This document shows, in pieces, positions 8,334 to 16,106 of a stretch of DNA of 35,813 nucleotides (positions are counted from its first letter, which is position 1; every line of letters begins with the position of its first letter). The stretch is taken from assembly GCF_000255705.1 (NCBI RefSeq), contig NZ_JH636447.1:225022-260834 (forward strand), written 5' to 3'. The notes under the pieces are model-generated. The model searched no databases, had not been told where the DNA came from, and was given only the letters and a program-made list of their open reading frames with translations. A program made the translations under genes and the position numbers. Source of the stretch: Zavarzinella formosa DSM 19928 (lineage in GTDB: Bacteria; Planctomycetota; Planctomycetia; Gemmatales; Gemmataceae).

Positions 8334-10517
8334 CTAATTGATCTTAATCAACGCCCCGCTGATATCGTGGTTGCCCACGGCGCTGGAGGCGATGGCGGCT
8401 CCGGCGATGGCGGTTTTCGACGTGTTGCAGATGATGTTCTGGTTGCCGACGCCGGCCTTCATCTCGGCGGTTCCCGAGATGTTGATGTTTGTGCCGGAGA
8501 TTTCAATCGTCCCGTCGGATTTCAACAGGATCGAACTTGCCCCGGTCACCAGTTTGATTTGGGTCGAGGCGCTGATTTCGATGTCGGCCCCGGAAGAGGC
8601 AATGGCGATTTTGTTGGCCACCGTGGTCGTTTGCGTGTCGTTGAAAAACTCCTGCAACGCCCCGTTAACTGTCACCTTGCGGCCATCATTGACGGTCATG
8701 TCCTGGCCGCCATTGACGATGATTGTCTGCTTGTCCGAGATAGTTTGTTTGTCGCCTTTGGTGATTGTCGTGTCGCGGCCGGTGACGATCTTCACCGTCT
8801 CCTTTTTGTCCACCGTCAGGCTGCGGTTCCCGACGACGTGATACGTTTCATCGTTGTTCACCGTGTTCGTTCGGTCGTGTTCCACGGTATGCGTTTCGTC
8901 GTACTGGGCGTGGATGGTCAGGTGTTCCTTGCCCTTGGTGTCGTTGGACACCATGCCGTTGAAGCCGCTACTGCCGGGGGAACTCGCGGAGCGCAGGCCG
9001 GATTGCACCTTCTCCTTCGGCAAATCCAACGGGGGAACGTGGTCCGCATTGAAGACGCTGCCGATGATGATGGGCTGGTCGGGGTCGCCTTCGAGAAAGT
9101 CCACGATCACCTCATGCCCGATTCGCGGGATGTGGATGACGCCGTAACCCTTCCCGGCCCAGATCGTCGCCACGCGAATCCAGCAGGAACTATCGGCATC
9201 CAGCTTGCCGTGGCGGTCCCAGTGGAATTGTACCTTCACGCGGCCGTATTTGTCGGTGAAGATTTCCTCTCCCGCCGGGCCGACGACCACGGCCGTCTGC
9301 GCCCCGCGCACGCTCGGGCGATGCGTCTTGCGGGTCGGGCGGTACGGAACCGCCGCCGGGATGCACTCGAAGTTGTTTTGGTATTGGAACTCATCCCCCT
9401 CGCCGCTGCGGTAGTTCGTCACCATCTTCGCGGAGTGTTCCACGCGGGTCAGAACGTAGTCACCGTCGGCGTCGAAGTGTTTTACAAGTGCGAACTTGTG
9501 CCCGGCCGAGAATTGCGGGCAGTTCCCGCCCCCCTGAACGACCAAGGCCCCGGCCGATTCTTCCTGCATCCGCAGGCCGACGGTGCGGGCGTTGTCCTCG
9601 TAGATTTTTTGCAGTTCGGCCGGTTGCGGGCTGCCGCCGCGATCAACGCCGTCGAAGCGGCCCGCGTAGCCGCCGGGGAAGTCGTATTGTTCGAGTTTCG
9701 GCACATCACCCACGTTCAGCTTGTGTTCCACCTTTCCGACTTTGACGCTTCCGGCGATGGCCTGGTCGGCCTCCAGATGCTTGTGCGGAATCTCGAAGTT
9801 GTGGTCCCATAGGGTGACCTTGCCGGACCGCAATTCCTGAACTTTTTCCCAACGAGTGATTCGCTGCTCCGGCCGGGAGCCGCCGGTGATTTCCTCGAAG
9901 GTGACGGTCTTGGAGATGGTCACGTCCGGGTGGCCCTGCGCGGTGTTGGAAAGCACCAGCTCGTGGCCTTTGTCCGTGTGTTTGAAGAAGTAGTAAATCC
10001 CCTCTTCCTCCATCAACCGGCTGGCGAAGGCGAAATCACTCTCGCGGTATTGCACGCAATAATCGCGGGGGTGAAACTTGCCCTGAAGATCTACTTTGAG
10101 GTTCAGCCCGGCTAAAACCTCCCTGAGAATATCCGGCACGGAGACATGCTGGAAGATCCGGCTTTGCACCTTTTTGGTGAGGAGCCACAATTGCGGAACC
10201 AACTCGGCCCGGTATTGGATAAACGTGTCTTCCGCATTGGTGGTGGTGCGGACAATCTTCCCCTGCGTGAACCGGTTGATGATCCCGTGGAAGAAACGCT
10301 TTGCTTTGTTGGGAAGTTCGACCTCGACGATGGCCGGTTGACCGAGGATTTTGTCAAAGGGAACGGCCCCCTTCGATTGCGGGCGCAGCAGTTCCAACTG
10401 GAAGCGGAAGAGTTCGGAGATGCCTTCCTGCCCGGTGACGCTCGTGAGCAAAAGCGAATCCGGCCCGGTGGGGACATGGATTTTCAGGGGCCGGTCTTTC
10501 TGACTGTGTTCAGGCAT
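8334..10517 (-). CDS. vgrG: Type VI secretion spike protein VgrG (TssI)
   Basis: A 727-residue protein. Residues about 10-380 match the gp27-like base (L-L-x-S-V-T-G-x-E-x-I-S-x-L-F-x-F, then YRESDFAFASRLMEEEGIYY at 157-176). Residues about 400-495 form the gp5-like OB fold (TDKYGRVKVQFHWDRHGK; WIRVATIWAGKGYG; GHEVIVDFLEGDPDQPIIIG). From about 530 a series of short Thr/Asn/Val-rich repeats (ETHTVEHDRTNTVNNDETYH) forms the triangular beta-helix needle. No enzymatic domain is added at the C-terminus, so its cargo is probably the PAAR-RHS protein downstream. The start at 10517 is preferred to an upstream in-frame ATG (10586) because the family homology begins here; an AGGGAG lies about 12 bases away. 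No type VI core genes are in the window, so they must be elsewhere. Confidence 0.92.
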   Translation of the reverse strand: MPEHSQKDRPLKIHVPTGPDSLLLTSVTGQEGISELFRFQLELLRPQSKGAVPFDKILGQPAIVEVELPNKAKRFFHGIINRFTQGKIVRTTTNAEDTFIQYRAELVPQLWLLTKKVQSRIFQHVSVPDILREVLAGLNLKVDLQGKFHPRDYCVQYRESDFAFASRLMEEEGIYYFFKHTDKGHELVLSNTAQGHPDVTISKTVTFEEITGGSRPEQRITRWEKVQELRSGKVTLWDHNFEIPHKHLEADQAIAGSVKVGKVEHKLNVGDVPKLEQYDFPGGYAGRFDGVDRGGSPQPAELQKIYEDNARTVGLRMQEESAGALVVQGGGNCPQFSAGHKFALVKHFDADGDYVLTRVEHSAKMVTNYRSGEGDEFQYQNNFECIPAAVPYRPTRKTHRPSVRGAQTAVVVGPAGEEIFTDKYGRVKVQFHWDRHGKLDADSSCWIRVATIWAGKGYGVIHIPRIGHEVIVDFLEGDPDQPIIIGSVFNADHVPPLDLPKEKVQSGLRSASSPGSSGFNGMVSNDTKGKEHLTIHAQYDETHTVEHDRTNTVNNDETYHVVGNRSLTVDKKETVKIVTGRDTTITKGDKQTISDKQTIIVNGGQDMTVNDGRKVTVNGALQEFFNDTQTTTVANKIAIASSGADIEISASTQIKLVTGASSILLKSDGTIEISGTNINISGTAEMKAGVGNQNIICNTSKTAIAGAAIASSAVGNHDISGALIKIN

Positions 10518-10646
10518 GGTCTGATCCCGCTCCCTGGCTGGCCGCCGGTGGGGTGCGATTTTCGCAAACGCCCGCCGCCGTTGCAAGGGTCTTCGGTTAG
10601 TTATGCGAAATCAACGGAAAGTGCGGACAGGATTTGTGGCCGGGAA

Positions 10647-10680
10647 GGCGAGCCGGGTGGGCGTCAGCCCCCGGAGACTT
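10647..10680. repeat. Orphan half of the GGCGAGCCGGGTGG inverted-repeat family
   Basis: This 34-base stretch is nearly identical to the left arm of the 37-base inverted repeat at 18014-18050, with one extra G after CGGGTGG and divergence after CGGAGAC. No matching inverted arm is found nearby. It lies upstream of VgrG and may be a decayed or one-armed copy. Confidence 0.6.
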
Positions 10681-10697
10681 CCCCCACCAACGACAAA

Positions 10698-10719
10698 CGG
10701 CGACCCGCAAGGATCGCCG
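10698..10719. other. Small hairpin upstream of vgrG
   Basis: CGGCGA (10698-10703) and TCGCCG (10714-10719) form a 6-bp stem around a 10-base loop. No T-run follows on either strand, so a terminator role is weak. Apart from this hairpin and the repeats at 10647-10680 and 10819-10901, I see nothing in the 10518-10937 gap. Confidence 0.3.
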
Positions 10720-10818
10720 CTGGCGTGTGATCGTTCGACGGAACCCGTTCGGGCTTAAACAGATGGCCGGGGTTGGATGTGAGGTTTTCTTGATTCCTAT
10801 TCACGCGGTTGTTGAACC

Positions 10819-10901
10819 CCAAGAGCCCCACTGCGTCAGCGGTGGGGGTGGCTCTCACACTCGGGAAGCCACCCCCACCGCTGACGCAGTGGGGCTCTTG
10901 G
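10819..10901. repeat. Palindromic element, GCGTNAGC family, copy 2
   Basis: Perfect 35-base arms at 10819-10853 and 10867-10901 with a 13-base loop. The variable dinucleotide pair is CA/TG. It lies 36 bases beyond the stop of the LTxxQ gene and 300 bases upstream of vgrG, so it could separate their transcripts, but no T-run is present. Confidence 0.85.
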
Positions 10902-10937
10902 TCGATAGTAGAAAGTGACAACCAAACCCGTTTGGGC

Positions 10938-11717
10938 TTAGTCGTCCTTCTTCTTCGGGGTCGGGCGGTTGGGGCGGTTGCCGCCGCCGCCGAATTCTTG
11001 CTTCACTTCAAACGGTTCGCCGGACATGTCCTTGTAGGTCTTCTTTTGGTCGGCCGTCAGGAGGTCCAGGGCTTTTTCCTTGGCTTCCTTTTGGACGTTG
11101 GCGATCTTCTCCATCGTTTCCTTGGAGGGTTGCATCGGCCGGCCGCCGTTGGGGCGACCGCCGCCGAGTTCACGCAGGTCCTTGGTGAGTTCCGTCTGGA
11201 TTTCCTTCGCCTTGGCCTTTTGTTCGGAGGTAATCTTCAGGACGGCGGCGTATTCATGATCGTTGAACAGGGCAATTCCACGGTTTTGGATGTGGATTTG
11301 CTTGAGGCGCTTGAGTTGGTCCGGCTTGAGGACCTTCTCGGCGTCCTTCATCGGGGTTTCGATTTCTTCCTTGAAGACCTCTTGGATCTTCTCGTCGAGC
11401 TTGTCATCGGCCACCCCTTCGAGGGCCTTGGCCTTTTCCATCGTCTTGGCCATGCGGTCCTTGAAGTCGGTCCCCATGCGTTCCTTGGTCTTTTCCGTCA
11501 GCGTCTTGATTTGCTCCTCGTCGAGCTTGATTTCTTCCCGCACGCTCTTGTTCGTCAGAAGGCTGGCCGGGCTGGAACGCAGCGCGGCGAAGATTTGCAT
11601 CATCTTCGGGTCAAAGCCAAAGCCACCCTTTTTGGGTTCGGGCTGCTGGGCGGACAATCCGCCACCAAGGGCCACGATGCCGCCCATCAGGACGGTGGCC
11701 ATTAACACCTTGCGCAT
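10938..11717 (-). CDS. Secreted LTxxQ-repeat (Spy/CpxP-like) protein
   Basis: A 259-residue protein with a Sec signal peptide (MRKVLMATVLMGGIVALGGG, cleavage near SAQ at 22-24). The mature part is highly charged and mostly helical, with four LTxxQ-like motifs: LDEEQ (65-69), LKPDQ (130-134), ITSEQ (162-166) and LTADQ (220-224). These motifs are typical of periplasmic Spy/CpxP-type chaperones and are common in planctomycete secreted proteins of unknown role. The tail is Gly/Asn/Pro-rich and ends in a run of Lys and Asp. CGGAG precedes the ATG. It is divergent from eda with a 174-base gap. A chaperone or stress role is inferred from the motif only. Confidence 0.75.
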   Translation of the reverse strand: MRKVLMATVLMGGIVALGGGLSAQQPEPKKGGFGFDPKMMQIFAALRSSPASLLTNKSVREEIKLDEEQIKTLTEKTKERMGTDFKDRMAKTMEKAKALEGVADDKLDEKIQEVFKEEIETPMKDAEKVLKPDQLKRLKQIHIQNRGIALFNDHEYAAVLKITSEQKAKAKEIQTELTKDLRELGGGRPNGGRPMQPSKETMEKIANVQKEAKEKALDLLTADQKKTYKDMSGEPFEVKQEFGGGGNRPNRPTPKKKDD

Positions 11718-11891
11718 CGGATATCTCCGGGGGAAGAGAACGGTGAGTCGTTTGTGATGGACGGAAGCCGTCCTGAGGGGCAGTCTACCCCGGCGGTCGT
11801 GAGAAAGTTATTAAAAATTAGGAAACTTGTCGAAACAGCGAGGCATTTGTCCCGACTGCCTCCGAACCCTTGCTTCCCTACAATCTCCCGC

Positions 11892-12539
11892 ATGAACCGA
11901 CATGAACAATTGACGCGGGTTTACGAGGCGGGCATCGTGGCGGTGGTGCGGGCGCCCGACCCCACCCACCTCATCGACGTGATGAAGGCGCTGGCCGATG
12001 GCGGCGTGACGGTCGCCGAGGTGACGCTGACTGTCCCCAACGCTCTTGAGGTGATCCGAGAGGCCAAACGGGTGTTGGGAGACACCATCCTACTGGGCGC
12101 CGGGACGGTGCTGGACACCGAAACGTGCCGGGCGGCCATTCTGGCCGGAGCCGAATTTATCGTCTCGCCGACCCTCAATCTGGACGTGATCCGGCTTTGT
12201 CATCGGTACGACAAAGCGATCATGCCGGGCTGCTTCACCCCCACGGAAATCCTGACCGCGTGGGAAGCCGGGGCCGACATCATCAAAGTCTTCCCGGCCG
12301 AGTGCTTGGGGCCGACGTTCTTCAAGGCGATGCGTGGGCCGCTGCCGCAAATCCGCATGATGCCCACCGGCGGGGTGGACCTGAAAACAGCCTCCGAGTT
12401 CCTAAAGGCCGGAGCCTGCGCCCTCGGTATCGGCAGCCAATTGGTCGATCCGAAGATGGTCGCCGGTCGGGATTTCGCCGGGCTGACGAATCTGGCGAAA
12501 CAATATGTCGAAATCGTCCGATCAACCCGCTCGAAGTAA
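11892..12539 (+). CDS. eda: 2-dehydro-3-deoxyphosphogluconate (KDPG/KHG) aldolase
   Basis: A class I aldolase that splits KDPG to pyruvate and glyceraldehyde 3-phosphate in the Entner-Doudoroff and hexuronate pathways. The 215-residue length is normal. Expected motifs are present: G-I-V-A-V-V-R (14-20), E-V-T-L-T with Glu43 as the likely proton carrier, G-A-G-T-V-L (69-74), the Schiff-base segment I-I-K-V-F-P-A with Lys132, and the phosphate-binding P-T-G-G-V (158-162). The start at 11892 gives the normal family N-terminus; a 46-residue upstream extension in frame is rejected because it has no family match. It is followed 46 bases later by pabB on the same strand, so the two may be co-transcribed, though the functions are unrelated. 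Confidence 0.92.
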   Translation: MNRHEQLTRVYEAGIVAVVRAPDPTHLIDVMKALADGGVTVAEVTLTVPNALEVIREAKRVLGDTILLGAGTVLDTETCRAAILAGAEFIVSPTLNLDVIRLCHRYDKAIMPGCFTPTEILTAWEAGADIIKVFPAECLGPTFFKAMRGPLPQIRMMPTGGVDLKTASEFLKAGACALGIGSQLVDPKMVAGRDFAGLTNLAKQYVEIVRSTRSK

Positions 12540-12585
12540 CCGGCCGTCATTTCTCGCCGCCCACCCGCCTCCATAAGCTGAACAG

Positions 12586-13998
12586 ATGCAGCAACCGGGA
12601 ATTGTTGTCCAAGAGATTCCGGCGTCCGGGCCGTTCGCGGTCGCCCGGCGGCTGGCCCATCGGCCGCATCTCTTGGTTCTGGAGAGCGTGGATCGCTCCG
12701 CGCCGGCTCGCGGCCGCTATTCCTTCGTGTCCGCCGATCCGGTGGTCTGGAAAACACACGACACCCTCGCTTCGCCGACCGCCGATCCCTTTGCCGAACT
12801 GGCCGCCATCCTGCGGGAATTTCCGTGCGAGACTATCCCCGGTTTGCCGCCGTTTCAGGGTGGTGTGGCCGGGTTGTGGGGTTATGGCTTGCAACATGCC
12901 GTCGAGCGGCTTCCCCGCCCCCGCTTCGACGAATTCGCCGTGCCGGACATGGCCGTCGGCCTTTATGATTGGGTCGTGGCCTTCGACCACGTTCAGAGCC
13001 GGTCATGGCTCATATCCACCGGTTACCCGGAACGCGATCCGGCCCGGCGAAAAATCCGGGCGAACGAGCGGTTTCGGCAAGTCTTGGATGATCTTTCCGG
13101 TTCGCCGAAACCGCCTGTCACCTTGACCGGGAAGTCGATTCCGGCGGGAGAACTTGCCCCGCAATTCCCGCTGCCGGATTTTCCGGGGGTGACCAGCAAC
13201 TTCTCGCCGGACGGGTTCCGCGAAGCCATCCGAAGGGCCGTCGATTACGTCAACGCCGGGGATTGTTTCCAAGTCAATGTGTCGCAACGATTGCTGACAC
13301 CGGTGACGGAGCACCCGCTTGATCTCTACGCCCGTCTGCGGGAACGCACCCCGGCCCCGTTCGCCGGGTATCTGGAACTTGGGGATTTCGCCGTTGTTAG
13401 CGCGTCGCCGGAACGGTTTTTGCAGGTTACTGAAGGGAACGTCCTCAGTCGGCCGATCAAGGGAACCCGTCCGCGAGGCACCACCCCGGAGGAAGACGCG
13501 GCCATCAAGCAAGAGTTGCTGGCCTCCCCGAAAGACCGGGCCGAGAACGTGATGATTGTGGATCTGTTGCGGAACGATCTGGGCCGGGCGTGCCAGTTCG
13601 GCAGCGTGACGGTGCCGCGTGTCTGCGAATTGGAAACCTATTCATACGTTCACCATCTGGTGTCCGAAGTGCGCGGGAAACTGGCCGAGGGCCACACGCC
13701 GTTGAGTTTGTTGAAGGGGGCGTTCCCCGGCGGGTCGGTCACCGGAGCGCCGAAGGTGCGGGCGATGGAGATCATCGCCGAACTGGAGCCGACGGCCCGC
13801 GGCCCGTATTGCGGCAGCCTCGGTTATGTCGGCTTTGATGGGGCGATGGATACCAATATCCTGATCCGCACGTTCACGGCCGGTCGCGGCTGGCTGCAAT
13901 TCCCAATGGGCGGCGGCATCGTTGCCGACTCCACCCCGGAGCGGGAATATCAGGAAACCCTGCACAAAGCGGCCGGGTTGCTGCGGGCATTGGAATGA
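12586..13998 (+). CDS. pabB: Aminodeoxychorismate synthase component I
   Basis: A 470-residue chorismate-binding enzyme that, with the glutamine amidotransferase PabA, makes 4-amino-4-deoxychorismate, the precursor of 4-aminobenzoate. The N-terminal third resembles the anthranilate synthase I N-terminal domain (LLVLESVDRS, then GGVAGLWGYG). The catalytic domain shows DCFQVNVSQR, S-A-S-P-E-R-F, PIKGTRPRG, DLLRNDLGR, GGSVTGAPK and GGGIVADSTPE. The choice of PabB over TrpE rests on Lys292 in P-I-K-G-T, the residue of the PabB active site, where TrpE has Ala in P-I-A-G-T. No amidotransferase or lyase gene is adjacent. It lies upstream of two methanopterin-related genes, one of which consumes 4-aminobenzoate. 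Confidence 0.88.
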   Translation: MQQPGIVVQEIPASGPFAVARRLAHRPHLLVLESVDRSAPARGRYSFVSADPVVWKTHDTLASPTADPFAELAAILREFPCETIPGLPPFQGGVAGLWGYGLQHAVERLPRPRFDEFAVPDMAVGLYDWVVAFDHVQSRSWLISTGYPERDPARRKIRANERFRQVLDDLSGSPKPPVTLTGKSIPAGELAPQFPLPDFPGVTSNFSPDGFREAIRRAVDYVNAGDCFQVNVSQRLLTPVTEHPLDLYARLRERTPAPFAGYLELGDFAVVSASPERFLQVTEGNVLSRPIKGTRPRGTTPEEDAAIKQELLASPKDRAENVMIVDLLRNDLGRACQFGSVTVPRVCELETYSYVHHLVSEVRGKLAEGHTPLSLLKGAFPGGSVTGAPKVRAMEIIAELEPTARGPYCGSLGYVGFDGAMDTNILIRTFTAGRGWLQFPMGGGIVADSTPEREYQETLHKAAGLLRALE

Positions 13999-14010
13999 CG
14001 GGAAACGAAA

Positions 14011-14375
14011 GAAGAGAAGACTAACCACAAAGACGCAAAGATCACACAAAGTTTCACAAAGAAAACACCCCAAGATCGAAAACGCAAAGCAAAGAAAAAC
14101 CCGAAGGAAGCAAAGAGAAAAAACATTTGGCGGAAACAAAGGAAGAGAAGACTAACCACAAAGGCGCAAAGATCACACAAAGTTTCGCAAAGAAAATCAA
14201 AACATCGGCAAAGGAAAGACATCAAAGCAACAAAGGGAAGGACCAGCCGCCGATCGTTCCGTCACTTTGTTTCTTTCTGGCTTTACTTCGCTTATGGTCT
14301 TCTGTTTTGAACGCGGTTTTTCTTCTTTGTGAAACTTTGTGTGATCTTTGTGCTTTTGTGGTTAGTCTTCTCTTC
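14011..14375. repeat. Cluster of three CACAAAG-family repeats
   Basis: A 51-base unit (GAAGAGAAGACTAACCACAA, then GATCACACAAAGTTTCACAAAG after a short variable part) occurs directly at 14011-14061 and 14142-14192 and inverted at 14325-14375. Copies differ at a few positions. The DNA between them is A-rich and made of related CAAAG fragments. The cluster fills the 403-base gap between pabB and the DUF447 gene, and transcription across it would form long hairpins. The same family recurs at 22320-22529. No convincing gene lies in the gap. Confidence 0.8.
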
Positions 14376-14401
14376 CTTGAAAACGAGAACGCGAACACAG
14401 C

Positions 14402-14974
14402 ATGATTTTGGAAGGATTGGTAACGACCACAAGCGAGACGGGCCAGTTGCACCTGGCTCCGATGGGGCCGCGCGTCCGGCCGGATTGGTCCGGGTTTGTG
14501 TTGCGGCCGTTTCCTACGTCCACGACCTTCCAGAATTTGAAAGCCCGGCGGGCCGGGGTGTTGCATGTCACCGATGATGTGAGCTTGCTGGCGCGAGCGG
14601 CCGTGGGGCAGGCTCCCGCCGTGGAGACGATTCCGGCGACCACGGTGGCGGGATTTATCATCAAAAACGCCTGCCGATATTATGAGTTTCGCGTGACCAC
14701 TCTTGATGAATCACGGGAACGGATGCACATCGAATGCGAGGTCGTGGCCAGCGGAACCCGGCGGGAGTTCTTCGGCCTGAACCGGGCGAAACATGCCGTC
14801 GTGGAGGCGGCCATTCTCGCCACGCGGTTGCACATTATTCCCCCCGAGGAAGTGTTGGCCGAGTATCACAAGCTCCGCATTCTCGTGGACAAAACCGGTG
14901 GGCCGGCCGAGGAAGAGGCGTTTGCCTTCTTGGAAAAACACGTGAACAACATCGCGGCGGGAGAACGCCGATGA
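14402..14974 (+). CDS. DUF447 family protein, methanopterin-associated
   Basis: A 190-residue soluble protein starting MILEGLVTTTSETGQLHLAP, which fits the DUF447 family found in methanogens and in bacteria with tetrahydromethanopterin-linked C1 metabolism. Other family-like stretches are L-R-P-F-P-T-S-T-T-F-Q-N-L and G-L-N-R-A-K-H-A-V-V-E-A-A-I-L-A-T-R. A flavin-reductase-like split-barrel fold is expected for the N-terminal part. Its exact reaction is not known to me. The stop overlaps the start of beta-RFAP synthase as ATGA, so the two are translationally coupled, which supports a role in methanopterin synthesis or use. Confidence is high for the family and low for any specific function. 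Confidence 0.8.
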   Translation: MILEGLVTTTSETGQLHLAPMGPRVRPDWSGFVLRPFPTSTTFQNLKARRAGVLHVTDDVSLLARAAVGQAPAVETIPATTVAGFIIKNACRYYEFRVTTLDESRERMHIECEVVASGTRREFFGLNRAKHAVVEAAILATRLHIIPPEEVLAEYHKLRILVDKTGGPAEEEAFAFLEKHVNNIAAGERR

Positions 14975-15951
14975 CCCGCGTGCAGGCTCCCAATCGGTTG
15001 CATTTTGGGTTGCTGAGTCTTCCGGTGGAAGAGTTCACCTGTTGGCCCGGCCTCGATGGCGAAACGGGTTTGCCGGTACGGCATTTCGGCGGTGTCGGCC
15101 TGATGATCGATCATCCCGGTTTGGCAGTGCGGGTAGAACCGGCCGATGAGTGGACAGGCGAAGGGGTCGTGGGAGGCCGGGCGATGGCCTTGGCCCAGCG
15201 ATTCGTGAACACGCTGCCCGAACATGAACAACGGCCGTTTGCCGTGCGGGTGGAACAAGCTCCGACCGAACATATCGGCCTCGGCGTCGGCACTCAATTG
15301 GGGCTGGCGGTGGTGAAAGCGGTCGCGGTGGAGACGGGGCATTCCGATTGGAACGCCGTTGAACTGGCGAGGCGGGTTGGTCGCGGTGAACGCTCGGCCA
15401 TCGGTGTCCACGGTTTTTCATCCGGCGGGTTGATCGTCGAAGGGGGCAAGCAACCGGGCGAGGCGATTTCCCCGCTGGTTTGCCGGGTGACATTCCCGGC
15501 CGATTGGGCGATTCTCTTGTGCATGCCGGAAGATTCCGCGAATTGGTTCGGCATCCGCGAGCGTCAGGCATTCGCCCGCCTGAGCCGACTGGCCCCGACT
15601 CCCGCCGAGACGGAAACGCTCTGCCGGGTGGTTTTGATGAACATGCTCCCGGCGCTCGCATCGGGCAACCTGGAAGCCTTCGGTGATGCCCTGCATGAGT
15701 TCAACGCCCGCGTGGGAGACATCTTCGCCCCGGCCCAAGGGGGGCGTTACGGCTCCCCGGCCATCGCCGAATGTGTGAAAAACCTCCGCTCGGCCGGTCT
15801 GCGCGGAGTCGGCCAAAGTTCCTGGGGGCCGACCGTGTTTGCGGTTGTCCCCAGAGCGGAAGCCGCGATGCGGTTGAAGGAGATCGACACCATCCCGGCT
15901 TGGATGGCCCACGCCTCGCCGGGGGCTGAGATCAGCCATGCCATTCCATAA
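14971..15951 (+). CDS. mptG: Beta-ribofuranosylaminobenzene 5'-phosphate synthase
   Basis: A GHMP-kinase-fold enzyme of 326 residues that joins 4-aminobenzoate with PRPP, releasing CO2 and pyrophosphate, the first committed step in making the arylamine part of (tetrahydro)methanopterin. Diagnostic segments are P-N-R-L-H-F-G-L at residues 7-14 near the start, the glycine-rich GLGVGTQLGL loop, R-G-x-R-S-A-I-G-V-H-G-F-x-x-G-G, and the C-terminal G-V-G-Q-S-S-W-G-P-T. The start at 14971 overlaps the DUF447 stop and gives the family N-terminus; a longer upstream frame is rejected. Planctomycetes are among the bacteria known to carry such C1-transfer genes. The upstream pabB would supply its substrate. 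The stop codon touches the start of a palindromic element. Confidence 0.9.
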   Translation: MTRVQAPNRLHFGLLSLPVEEFTCWPGLDGETGLPVRHFGGVGLMIDHPGLAVRVEPADEWTGEGVVGGRAMALAQRFVNTLPEHEQRPFAVRVEQAPTEHIGLGVGTQLGLAVVKAVAVETGHSDWNAVELARRVGRGERSAIGVHGFSSGGLIVEGGKQPGEAISPLVCRVTFPADWAILLCMPEDSANWFGIRERQAFARLSRLAPTPAETETLCRVVLMNMLPALASGNLEAFGDALHEFNARVGDIFAPAQGGRYGSPAIAECVKNLRSAGLRGVGQSSWGPTVFAVVPRAEAAMRLKEIDTIPAWMAHASPGAEISHAIP

Positions 15952-16099
15952 TGCAAAATCAAGCGACAGCATTTGTAAATGAATTCAAGAGCCCCACTGC
16001 GTGAGCGGTGGGGGTGGCCGTCACCTTCTCAAAACACCCCCACCGCTCACGCAGTGGGGCTCTTGGGATCTCACATCAAATATCTGTTGATTTTGCAAT
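15950..16099. repeat. Palindromic element, GCGTNAGC family, copy 3 with outer ends
   Basis: Perfect 31-base core arms at 15986-16016 and 16035-16065 around an 18-base loop; the variable pair is GA/TC. Outside the core, TGCAAAATCAA at 15952-15962 is repeated in inverted form at 16087-16097, so the whole element is about 150 bp. Its left flank resembles that of copy 4 (28840 onward). It fills nearly the whole gap between the convergent mptG and GT4 genes and starts inside the mptG stop codon. Confidence 0.85.
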
Positions 16100-16106
16100 A
16101 ACCAGA

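Noticed and set aside
8313-9812. A 499-codon plus-strand frame opposite VgrG.
   Set aside because: It mirrors the third-position GC bias of the VgrG gene and has no family features, while VgrG is strongly supported.
12586-13998. Reading the chorismate enzyme as anthranilate synthase TrpE.
   Set aside because: P-I-K-G-T with Lys292 matches PabB; TrpE has Ala at that place. No trp genes are adjacent.
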